The notes under the pieces: model-generated
Seen by the model: the letters and a program-made list of their open reading frames with translations, nothing else
Told to the model about the DNA's origin: nothing
Databases searched by the model: none
Shown: one piece after another, positions 9,901 through 19,488 of the stretch
How positions within the stretch are numbered: position 1 is the first letter of the stretch
Layout of the letters: the number at the start of each line of letters is the position of its first letter
DNA from: Haplosporangium gracile
Taxonomy: Eukaryota > Mortierellomycota > Mortierellomycetes > Mortierellales > Mortierellaceae
DNA: 27,852 nucleotides
Direction: 5' to 3'
NCBI GenBank assembly: GCA_015499985.1
Contig: JAAAUF010000387.1
Location: forward strand, 8,291-36,142
Program-made: the position numbers and the translations under genes

Positions 9901-12044
9901 AAAGATCAACAAGCCAAAGTAAGTTTTATAGCTAATTCTTCAGGGACGTGCCGGACTGTTACCTGTAATTTTGCTTTGCTAATCTTTCATTATCTTGATT
10001 CCTTTTGTAGCAAAAAATTCAAGTCTGTTGGACGAGCTGCCGTCATGTCACCGGTCGTCGAGCTAGGAAGTCGTTCAAAGGCGAATGGAGAAACGCCTCC
10101 TGAGAACGTTCTAGATCGCGATTGTATTATCCTCCCAACGGCTGACAATGCGAACAAGTTTGAGTGCATCCACTGTGGTACCACCAGCACGACGATGTGG
10201 CGCAAGGCACCAGGAGAGGTCGATCGGCAAAAGAAGTTTCCTCGAGTCTACTGCAACGACTGCGGCAATGACTGGGTTCGATATGTGACCCTACCGCCGC
10301 TGACGGATTCGATCAAAGAGAGCAAGAAAAACAGGAGCAAGGAAAAGGAGAAGGAGAAGGATAAGGAGAAAGACAAGGACGCCATAGGTATGAATACTAT
10401 ATTTTGGAGGATGATTATGTCTGCACAAGATTTGGATTGGAATCTAACTTGAATTGCTTTACCATTATCATCATCCCGATAGTAAAAGGGCAAGTCAATG
10501 GAAATGGCAAACCGTCGCCGGTAGTAATAGTGTCAGAGCCGACTGCTCCTGGTGTGAAACGTAAACGAGGCGAACCCAAGAGCGCTGCCACAAAAAGGAT
10601 CAAGGAACAGGTACGACCATTAGCATCCGCTTAGGCTGCTTGAAGAAATTCTTGAGACTTAGGATCTGGACTAACTCAACATGTGTGTATTTCTGTCTTT
10701 GCGCCACCCTTTTTAGTCGCGAGAGCCCACCAGATCCCCTTCGCCAGGTCCTGAGGTGCCATGTGCTGTCTGTGACAACTTTGCGACTCCAGGCGGTCAA
10801 ATGCTGAACTGCTTGACCTGCCACCTTGCTGTCCATCCAGGTAACGCCAAGTTCTATTTTGTCATCTATTTTAAAACGAAGACAATAACATATACACTTC
10901 AAAAAAAAAAATGGATTGCTAATTACAAGCTCTCTGCATCACTCGCCACAATAGATTGCTATGGTGCGGCGTCGACTGTCCCGACACGGAAATGGAACTG
11001 CGATACTTGCCTCAACAACCAAAACCCAACCTGCTCAACGGTAAATTTTAGTGCATAGGCCCACACCAAGGTCGGCGTACTTTTTGTTCTTCAAAACTAA
11101 CTATTATGCTGTTACTTGGGAATTAGACTTATAACTGCGTCCTTTGCACAAAGACATCAGACAATCAACCACAGGCGCTCAAACGGACAACGGGACACAA
11201 CTGGGCTCATATTCTCTGCGCTGTCTGGATCCCCGAAACCAACTTTGTTGATGTGGAAGCACTTTCGCCCATCGAGTCGGTTGGCCGGATTCGCCATGAG
11301 CGGTGGAGACAGACTTGTTCGATCTGCAAGCAAAAGGCTGGCGCCTGCATCACATGTGGCGAGGGTTGCAAGAAGGCGTTCCATGTCACCTGCGCCCGCG
11401 ACGCAGGATACAAAATCGCATTCGAGATGCAGCCTACCAAGAATGTCAAGGGCGGTCTTATGGTGCCTATGATCTGGTGTCCCAACCATGACTTGACATC
11501 GCGCAAGGTGATTCAGATTCGGGACCAGCCGGATGCGTTGACAGACCGAAACGCCCTCCAGACCTACGTCCACTATTATAAGCAGTGTGATATCTCGATC
11601 CCGAGCGCGATGAGGAAGAGCAGGCTATTGATGGCGCTGAACCCGGGAATTGGAGCTTCTTCACCTTCGACATGGCAACAGAGTGGATTGAACGGAAGGA
11701 GGACGTCGCATGGAGGATATGGCGTCAAGGTCAGGACATCTTCGTACCAGTCTGTGGAGGAGAACTGTAGACGGTGTGCTGCGACTACTTCGCCCATCTG
11801 GTGGGAGGATAAACTGGAGGGTCAACATACCAATGGACATTCGGGACCTCCATACACGCCACCACCTTCGCAGCCTCCTGTGGACAGGAACACGCGTGTC
11901 AAAGTGGAGAGTCAGGACGAGCATAACAAGGATGGATCGTCGTCGTCGTCTTCGAGTAATGGTCATCAGTACTCTCAGCTCCCCGAGTCATCGCTAATCT
12001 GTCATGCTTGCTACTGGGACTCTCACCCCTCAACCACTGTCTAG
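6991..12044 (+). CDS. SNT2: Snt2-like BAH/PHD/ELM2/SANT/GATA/ePHD chromatin regulator
   Basis: Predicted 1113-residue nuclear protein. In yeasts Snt2 joins a histone demethylase-like protein and a deacetylase (Ecm5/Rpd3 in budding yeast, Lid2 in fission yeast). Exons: 6991-7066, 7362-7839, 8385-8785, 8902-9105, 9214-9411, 9567-9918, 10011-10387, 10483-10610, 10717-10840, 10955-11040, 11127-12044; all joins are GT-AG and in frame. Domains: BAH about 26-165; PHD 176-222 (C176, C179, C191, C194, H199, C202, C219, C222); ELM2-like from about 319 (RVYPRASSRVGARYQA); SANT about 507-555 (DWTPKEIEAFEEG); GATA-type finger 622-654; Lys/Glu-rich linker; PHD 754-797; extended PHD 812-929. A second CxxC...CxxC pair lies at 1022-1103. 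Start is the ATG 25 codons before the BAH; this short first exon is the least certain. Assignment to Snt2 rests on domain order. Confidence 0.93.
7840..8384 (+). other. Long intron (545 nt) splitting the first PHD finger of SNT2
   Basis: Donor GTAAGA at 7840 and acceptor TTTAG ending at 8384 join CKRWCA to SGEALKCIMC, rebuilding a C4HC3 PHD. It is about five times the other SNT2 introns (86-155 nt), apart from the 295-nt first intron. Open stretches inside it match nothing recognised. Confidence 0.8.
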
Positions 12045-12057
12045 TCGAATTGAGGCG

Positions 12058-12063
12058 AATAAA
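12058..12063 (+). terminator. Poly(A) signal candidate for SNT2
   Basis: AATAAA lies 14 nt after the SNT2 stop codon, which is close. A second AATAAA is at 12214-12219 and may be the one used. Fungal poly(A) signals are loose, so this is only a candidate. Confidence 0.35.
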
Positions 12064-12353
12064 ACTTTTGCTTCTTTGCTTTGTGCTCTTTCGTTATTTG
12101 GACCATGTAGATGGCAATGGACATCATTTACTAAGATAACTTGTGCCCGTTTCACATTTTGTCACCGTTTTTTGTAAGTTGTTTCCGCTGCTCTCCTCCC
12201 GCCCATTTACTTGAATAAAAAAGCAATATGGACGCGTCTCCTCCGCCCCCTTCCCCCGCCCCTTTTTTTTCGTTCGCTCTTCTTTCCTCAATTGTCTTAT
12301 CCTCTCTTTCAACACATCCATCCTCCAACACCCATCGTTCCCTCCAAGAAAAA

Positions 12354-14413
12354 ATGGCGACAAGCTTTCCATCACAACATTCTGTATTCAAGGCCCCCAA
12401 GGTGGTTACCCTTTCTGACCCCCTACCTAACGCCATAAGACCTCTTCTGTTGCGTACAAGTCAACCGTCTCTGGAACTCGATCTTCATCCCTGGAGGATC
12501 ATCGACGATTCCATATTCTCCTGTGACCCTATTCTTCGGACGCTTGCGGATCCCGCCACCACCAGGCCTTACGCACTGATGAAAGTTGGTAAGGCGAGAG
12601 TCTAGTCGGAACAAGGACAAGGAATGGCTTCGCGGGATCGTGAAGAAGTATGGCCGGTTTGTGAGGGGGTTGAGGATGAGGTGGCCGATAATGCTGGAGG
12701 TTTTCAGCGAATTTGGTGAGCATTTGCAGTTGACGGCGCTGGAGATTGAGCTTGGATCGAATGAGGCTGTTGGTCCACGAGGGACACGCGAAGATTGTGG
12801 CGGGATGGATGAGTATGCGACGGCGGCGGTGACCATAGCAACCACCACAATAGCAAAACTATCGGACTCCATGTTCTCAGAACTCAAACTCGAGACCGTC
12901 AGCCCAAGAATCCATTGTAGATCGAAAAACCGATCTACGATCCGCTCGAATATGGATGAAAGCTGACCCAACATTTCTGGTGATTCATTCTCATCAACCC
13001 GGGTCTCGAACGGCTCAAGATACCGAGCATGTTCGAGGTATAATGCCGGACGGTCTCGATGGATGTTATAACGACAGTGCTGAGAGGGTTGAGGGATCTG
13101 AAAATATTGAGCTGTTGGGGGTCGTATTTGGGAGTCCAGGAGCTTTGGAAGTTGGAGGGCTTTGCATCGGATGTGGAAGAAGTGGCGGGACTTAGGACGG
13201 TTTCGATTCTGCTGGTATCATATTTCCAGTTGGGGTCGAGTCCGTTGACGTAGTTGAGGAAGCTGGATTTGAACCGTACTGGGAAGATGAATAAGTTCTT
13301 TACATTAATGGAACAGTCGCCGAGCTTGTCGGCCTTGATGCTTTGGTTTTTGCAGGTTGTTGTTTCTTCTGAAGAAGTTGACTCAGTCGACAAACCGATG
13401 AGTCCTGAGGAGGCGGAGGAGTTGGAGGACGTAGGATCAAAGCTGACGACATCTCTCTAAGGACGGCGTATACCGCCTTATATGATCACCCAACTCAAGA
13501 CTCTCACCCTCAAGAGCTCTAATATGGTCACCAGCCAACAATTCAAGATCATCCTGTTATACCTGCCCAATTTCATCGAAATCGCAATCGGAAACCTTGA
13601 CAGCACAGTTGCTACTCCTATTGTGGGAAGGTATTCGTGGACTCTGGAGGTTCTGAAGGCTTGGAACTCGCCCTGATTCATTGACGAGCAGTTCCAACCG
13701 CGCTTGGAACAAGACCCGGCTCATGGGTTTTGTGAGGTTGTTCGCAGTTGCAGGTGTTCAATAACATCAGGAATATTCTCCGGGTGGATGTGATGTTGAC
13801 GGAGCCGTGGACATGTACGGGGTTGGAGTAGTTGACCTGTAGGGTTGTGGATGGCGACCGGATGACTGACGAAGAGCAAGCTACAGTCGATCGCGTGGTG
13901 GATTTGGGGTATGTGAGTGGGCTCTTGAGTGAGGAGGAGGCGGCGGCGGCGGTCGAAAAGTTTCATCAGTATCGAGCGCAGCATCACGGAGTGTAAGGTT
14001 GACTTGCCAGTCTGACAAAATCAAGGAGGTTGGATCTGGGATATGAGGTCCGGTACCCCTGGCAGTACAAATCAACAAATGCTGCGGTTGGTAAGGAGGA
14101 TGGGCAGAATTATCAAATCTATGCCGGGCTTACTTTTGACACGCCGGGGTTGACACCTGAGTCAGGATTGGATCGGCTAAGGAGCTTGAGGAACTTGGAG
14201 ACGTTTGGGTTTAAGGGAGTCAACCATCGGATCAGGAAGAAGGAACTGGACTGGATGGCGAGGAGTTGGCCGCACTTGATCTTGATGTATGAGTTAGCAC
14301 CTGGTCGGCTCTACATGATCAAGCAGGGCAAGAAGAAAACAGAACTACGAAAATACTTCCAGAAGTTGCGACCGCGCGTCATCCATGACAGTTTGTTCAA
14401 AGACGACATTTGA
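12354..14413 (+). pseudogene. Decayed F-box/LRR (RNI-like) gene, copy 1
   Basis: A plus-strand F-box/leucine-rich-repeat gene broken by many frameshifts and stops. Beginning from ATG 12354, an F-box-like segment reads VQVNRLWNSIFIP in one frame (about 12462-12500) and continues as WRIIDDSIF in another. Then follow KEWLRGIVKKYGRFVRGLRM (12625-12685), PGLERLKIPSMFEV (about 13000-13040), a leucine-rich run at 13059-13253, LKTLTLKSSNMVTSQQFKII (13485-13545) and a C-terminal block from about 14025: RRLDLGYEVRYPWQY, TPESGLDRLRSLRNLETFGF, KELDWMARSWPHL and FQKLRPRVIHDSLFKDDI. These pieces share order and motifs with the three other relics in this window. F-box proteins are SCF ubiquitin-ligase adaptors; this copy cannot make a full-length one as read. 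Introns alone cannot explain the lesions, though I cannot exclude one or two. Confidence 0.78.
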
Positions 14414-15237
14414 ACATATGAATAGCTACATTCACCACAGCCCAGTTCAGATAATGAAACTAGCACAGGGACGAATTTATGGGCGATATGGGTTAGCGCG
14501 GCTCCTTTGTAGTCAGCTGTGGCACGGGTTCCTAAAGAAAAAAGAAAAAAGAGTTACCTTGGTGCGACGGGCCCAGCAATGCCCAGAATCCTGCCAGTTT
14601 CATTATGTTCGATACACATACTGATTTTGAGGCGGACATACATCTCTTGGATCCGAAATCGTCCATCCCGGGCGAGAACTCTTTACTTTCGCCGGCAAGG
14701 AATACTCACATTCGCGAGCGTAGTTCAAAAAATTGCTTTCTGTTGCGTATACACATCAATGTGCACCACTATCCGTAGTGAGATACGATAAAGAAAAATG
14801 AAATAACAAAGGCATATGTAAAAATTTGGTGGCGAAAAATTCCATTTTTGGTTCCACAGACATTTAAAGTGACAAAAAAAAAAGGAGAGACTTGTGTTCA
14901 CACTATGGCAAGACGTTCTCTTTGCGATCCAGAACATTGACTAGGGTTACTCTTTACAACCATACGAAGAAAAAGACAAAAGCTGAACGATACATATGTT
15001 AAAACCTGATTGAGAAGGGCGTTGAAGCATGTGTGTGTGATATCCTCGACTCCGCATTCTTTTCGTTTTGGACCCTTTTTTTTTGTTGGGACTTAAACGG
15101 AACATTTGCATAGTGGAGCATTGAAAGTCGCGTTCATCTTTGACGCGTGAGTGCCATCGAAAATGAATGCGTCAAAGACAAAAATTAAAATGTTCCGTTT
15201 CAAATGATCAGTAAGTGGATCGATCCCGATCGTCATC
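14414..15237. other. Intergenic region between F-box relics 1 and 2
   Basis: Lies between the 3' ends of two convergent relics. It has no recognised gene. The one structured element is the nested inverted repeat at 15095-15200. Confidence 0.5.
15095..15200. repeat. Nested inverted repeat, hairpin or MITE-like
   Basis: The outer arm AAACGGAACATTT (15095-15107) is exactly repeated inverted as AAATGTTCCGTTT (15188-15200). Inside it, TCTTTGACGC (15137-15146) is inverted as GCGTCAAAGA (15169-15178), leaving a 22-nt loop. No clear target-site duplication flanks it. It may be a small non-autonomous inverted-repeat element or a cruciform-forming sequence. Confidence 0.6.
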
Positions 15238-16843
15238 ATGCGATGTTTATTTGGGCGCTCAACTCAAAGAGTACTGGGACTGGATCGATGTTCGCGCAGC
15301 CACCCAATGTACGTCGACTTCTTCTCCTCGGCAGACTTTAAACGAGGGGACGACGACCGCGAGAGTCCAACACTAACGTTCAGCTTGGACCAGCTGTCGA
15401 TAATCCACTCCATCTCTGGTTGTCCCATCGCCAGCCCTTGTATCGAGACCTGCAGTTTCCTCAGCTGCTGCAGTCCACTCAGCAGGTTGAGACCACACGA
15501 AAGTGAAAAGTCCATCTGGACAAGGTCCTTAGGAACTAGCGTCATCTTTGGATCGATCTTGGTGGCAGGAGTCCATTCAAGTCCCAACTGTTGAAAGCGA
15601 ACAAGGACTCCTATCTGTGCTAGCGCTTGTCTCAGCATCACTGCCGCCTGATTTTGTTCTTCGGCGGTAGTTCTCTCGTCTATGGTCGGTCATCCAAAAT
15701 CCTTAGATCAAGCTGGTCAAGACCCAAGCAGACTCAACTTGACCTAGTCATCTTAGACAGCTTCAGACCAGAACAGCCCTGTTGAACAGCACCGTTGATG
15801 TTATACCGCACCTTGTCGGGCCAGATCACAAACTTTGACAGCAGAGGGCAGAATGTGAGGAGGAGCTAAATATTGGTATTCTGAAGACTGGTTCCTCGAA
15901 GGAGGCAAAGTTCTTTTAAAGTGGGAGATCAATTCGTAGCAACGGCCGATCTGTAAGGATTCGATTCCATTAAGGGTCTGTGCCAATGGCTCATTCTCTT
16001 GACAATAGTTGATAGATAATCGATGGACCTTAAGACAGTGGTTGCAATGGAGAATAGCCAGATTGCGGGCAGGATGAGAGGGGAGGGAAGAGGATGATGT
16101 TTTCTACTCGTCCATATGGGTGAGAGACAATTCCTTGAGTTCGGAGCAACGGCACAAGAGGGGAACGATAATGTGCTCATGTGTCTGATCCACGAGCTTA
16201 GTGTCGATTGAAAGGTGTCGAAGCCGAGGATATGCGGTCGGCCAGGAAAGGTCAGAAACATTGACTTTCCTGTCCAATGGAAGTCCAAGTCACGATAGGT
16301 GACTGCAGAATTCGAGCAAATAAAGCGCGTGCATACTCATAATTCACAGTGTCAATGTTGCTGAGTTGGAGGTGTGCGAGTGTTGGATGTTGGAGCAAGG
16401 CAGAGAGCAAATTTTGGGGTGTCTCGCTGTTCTGGGTCAGAGTAAAGTCTCCTCGAATGGTCAGTTGGTCGAGCTCCGGGCTATTGCGGATCAATTGAAC
16501 AGCCTGGGGTGGTGCTCCCGTGGATCAGACAGGCAGTACCTCGAGGTGGCGACAGCGAAATTGGGGGCCGTTGAAGAAGAGAAGAGAGGGGATCGACAGT
16601 CATGCGAGTACAATTGACGGATGTAGAGGCCCAGCCGATTGAGTATGGCGCGATGGTTCTTGTGACAGGGGTTTTCAGAGTGTGAATCTTCGCTGAAGGT
16701 GAGGGTGTGCCAGACAAGGGGCTCAAAGAGGGAGTTCCAGTAACGGTTGACGAGGGAGCATTGAAACAAGTCTGTGCGGTTGAGATGGGCGGAGATTTTG
16801 TTAAAGAGGTAAGGAAGCGGATGACCTCGTAGGCGTCTTCCAT
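15238..16843 (-). pseudogene. Decayed F-box/LRR gene, copy 2
   Basis: Minus-strand relic. Translation from ATG 16843 begins MEDAYEV and then leaves the F-box frame, which continues one base out as LPYLFNKISAHLNRTDLFQC and SLVNRYWNSLFEPLVWHTL, a typical F-box. A further shift gives FNGPQFRCRHLEVLPV, an in-frame TGA at 16527-16525, then QLIRNSPELDQLTIRGDF and HPTLAHLQLSNIDTVNYEYA (about 16480-16330). Later LRR-like blocks are YPRLRHLSIDTKLVDQ, CSELKELSLTHMDE, LNGIESLQIGRCYEL and, near the end, LSGLQQLRKLQVSIQG and EMEWIIDSWSKLNVSVGL. At least two frameshifts and several stops are needed to read through. It is divergent from copy 3 with about 325 bp between start codons. Confidence 0.78.
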
Positions 16844-17168
16844 TGCGAAAAACGGGTTTAGTTGAAGTGGATGAATGTGAGAAGGAAGGAGGCTGAGAAG
16901 GAGAAGGAGAAGGAGAAGAAAGGAAGGCAGCCTGCCTTCGGAAGAAGAATAGAAAATGTGCGAGTAAGGTACAGATTAAAGAAGCACAACAGGGACAGTT
17001 TTCAATGGTCCAACCCAAAAATGGAAGACATCCCATTCGACCTCCGCCTTTTGGCTTCACATTTTCACGAGAAGTGACATTGCCGACTTCTTTCCTGTTT
17101 TCCTTTTTTTCTTTCCTGCTCCTTTTCCCCTTCCTTCCTCACCGACACACGCGACACAGGAAACGCCT
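16844..17168. promoter_or_regulatory. Shared spacer between divergent F-box relics 2 and 3
   Basis: The two relics diverge from this spacer of about 325 bp. It carries a GAGAAG-type purine repeat (about 16893-16925) and a CT-rich tract (about 17095-17140), the same kind of pyrimidine-rich promoter seen before the intact genes here. No separate gene is evident. Confidence 0.4.
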
Positions 17169-18864
17169 ATGGACAACGCATACGCAAGCCTTAAACAGGC
17201 GATGCCCCTGGAGATCCTTCACCTCATTGCTGCCCATCTCGACACAGAAGGACACTTCGCCTCAATGCGTGTCTGTCGACAATGGCATCTCTCCTTCGCC
17301 CCTCTCATCTGGCAGGCCATAGACGACAACTCGCCCTTCTGGAAACCCTTTTGTCAACACCCCAAGGGCACAGGACACAAAAACGCATACGCAAAGGCAG
17401 ACGCGATTAGCGAACAAAGACACATCGACCTCCTTCGACAAAATGCTGCAACTATCCGGAGCCTCACCATCCATGACGAATGGCTGCTACAAGCCGCTGT
17501 CAAAGTCAACCTGACTCAGCTGGATACACTCGTCATCGCAGGAAGTACAGGACGCAGACATTACAGAGATTATGATAGAGCCGACGACCCCAATATTCCA
17601 TGGGCGGTCTTTGAACTACCGAGCCTTTGTTTTCGGCGTCAGTCGGCATACCGGACAAGAGCATGCTGGCGACTCATTCTCATCTAGCCGGGTCTACAGA
17701 CTCTCCGCTTCCCTCCAAGGGAGGACGACAACATAATGTGTCCAGTCGCCCACAGAGTGAGCCCGGAGGAACAAGTGATTATAAAGCCTGAGAACGAGGC
17801 ATTTCTGGTCAACATCTTTTCGCGCCTCAATCGACTGGAACGACTGGAGATAGAGCGAGCAGTGCAAGAGTTTGCATTTCCACGGATGACGACCCTCTTA
17901 CCCCGCTTTACAGCGATGAATTGTTTCCAACGGTAGGCTCCACTAGTTTTGGGATCCGTCGTTGCCTCGATGCGCTGCACCAACCTTCGGATCCTTTGAC
18001 TGGAAAACGCAACTGTACCGATCCATCTCCGAAAACAGCTCTAGAACATTCCCAGCACTTCAGGAGCTCGGGGTAGGGCACAGTATCTCAATTTCTCATG
18101 GACTCTCTCGAGAGTTTGTTCCAGAAGGTCCTCGGGATGAGGTTGTCCACTCTCATCTGAAGACCTGCTTGGGTCTTAAACACATTATCAATGCAAGCGA
18201 TATGTTGGATGAGCTGCAGCCCTGGACGTGTCCCGGTCTTCAAGAGTTGGATCTTGAGATTTCCGGGGTTACTTGGTTGAGTTGTGAGGAGGAACGTATT
18301 CTGGACGCGATGCAGGTGGAGGGCCGGACAGAACCTAAGGACAAGCAAGAAGAAGGTGCGGTCAGATCGCGTCAATCGTCCAACGAAGAATAACGCCGAG
18401 TGTATCGTCGACTGAGCCAGTGTACCGAACTGACTCGCCTCCCCTTGGTGCCGAAGAAGGCATCACCCACAGGTGTCAAGATGAACCGTCGTCAATCATG
18501 AGCACACATTTCAAGAGTCAGTTGGTAGGAGGAATATCGTACCAGTGTCTTCGTGAAGGGCCGCCGGATGCCAAAACGCTGGAGCTGTCTTTTGAGTCGG
18601 GCCTGGCTGAACTTGAGACTCTTCGAGAACTTGAGGATCTGCAACTGAGTTATTTTGATCACCGGATCGGGATCGACGAGATGGAATGGATGAACCAGAA
18701 TTGGTCGTTGAAGGTTGTCTCTGGGATCTGGGTTACTATGTCCGCGGTAATCGAGACGATGGTAATGTTGAAGAACAAGCGGGGTTATTTTTGGGATTTA
18801 TCCCGGATCATGATAGTGATGCCCCAGATCTAGAAGACAGTTACGACGACGACGACGACGACTG
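17169..18864 (+). pseudogene. Decayed F-box/LRR gene, copy 3
   Basis: The freshest of the relics at its N-terminus. The ATG at 17169 opens 172 sense codons with an intact F-box (MPLEILHLIAAHLDTEGHF then RVCRQWHLSFAPLIWQAI), ending at a TAG before PGLQTLRFPPRED, which continues in the same frame. Later pieces are FSRLNRLERLEIERAVQEF (17815-17875), TNLRIL then LENATVPIHL with a stop between them, a shifted block TFPALQELGVGHS, then CPGLQELDLEISGVTWL, and a last block with ESGLAELETLRELEDLQL and RIGIDEMEWMNQNW. A GAC trinucleotide repeat (18843-18863) follows. A truncated F-box-only product of 172 residues is possible but unproven. Confidence 0.78.
18843..18863 (+). repeat. Short GAC trinucleotide repeat
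   Basis: About seven tandem GAC units at the end of F-box relic 3, reading as poly-aspartate in one frame and closing with TGA. Confidence 0.7.
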
Positions 18865-19488
18865 ATAGGGTGAACAGCCATGGTGTTTGTCGACAAGAAC
18901 GGCATTGGATAACATGACTGGTATTGGATTGAGTATTGGTGAGCTATATAATGCGATAGAGACCATCGAGAAAGATAACAAAAACGACAATTGAATCACA
19001 ATAAAGAATGCAGATTGTTTATTTTAAACAAGTAGTCCCTTTGTAACGCGTTCAAGGTTATTGGGGTCCTTTTGATCCCTGGAAAGACGTATTTGATGTC
19101 AATGCGAGGCTCCGCCCAATTTTCCCTAAAATGGATTTGCACTGAGAGAAATCAAGGAGATTAGCAGTCACTGTTGACTTTTTTTTTTTTTTTTTTTTTT
19201 TTTTTATTTTTTTGTTGGCGTGTGCAACACACATATCAATGTGTCGTGCCTTACTGTTTGTTGTCTCTGTCCTTGTCGTTGTCTTTACTCTACTCCCCTT
19301 TGTCATTCATTCATTCATTCATTCCCTGCCACTAAACGAGCCTACTCGTCACAAAACTTCCATTGGAATTTCTTCTCACTTCAAGCACCAACCTTTATTT
19401 TACACGAACCCAGCTTATTCTCTCATCCTTCCTTCCTCCTTATTAACCTTGCAAAAGGTCAATCGATATCCACTCGACATAATACATC
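18865..19488. promoter_or_regulatory. Upstream region of the DHR1-like gene
   Basis: Contains an uninterrupted run of 27 T (19179-19205), a short CATT repeat (about 19305-19324) and CT-rich sequence before the start codon. An AATAAA at about 19000 could end a plus-strand transcript of the preceding relic. No gene was recognised. Confidence 0.45.
19179..19217 (+). repeat. Poly(T) tract upstream of DHR1
   Basis: 27 consecutive T, one A, then seven T. Poly(dA:dT) tracts exclude nucleosomes and are common in fungal promoters; it lies about 290 bp before the predicted start codon. Exact length is prone to sequencing error. Confidence 0.85.

Noticed and set aside
6991..12044. Search in Snt2 for an IBD-binding motif (acidic residues followed by FxGF) that would link it to the PWWP/IBD protein
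   Set aside because: No clear motif was found, so a direct contact is not claimed.
12960..17710. Apparent frameshift at the same PGL motif in F-box relics 1 and 3, suggesting programmed frameshifting
   Set aside because: The alternative frame in each copy reads ILI(N/stop)PGL without a shift, so the shared frameshift was an artefact of choosing the wrong frame.
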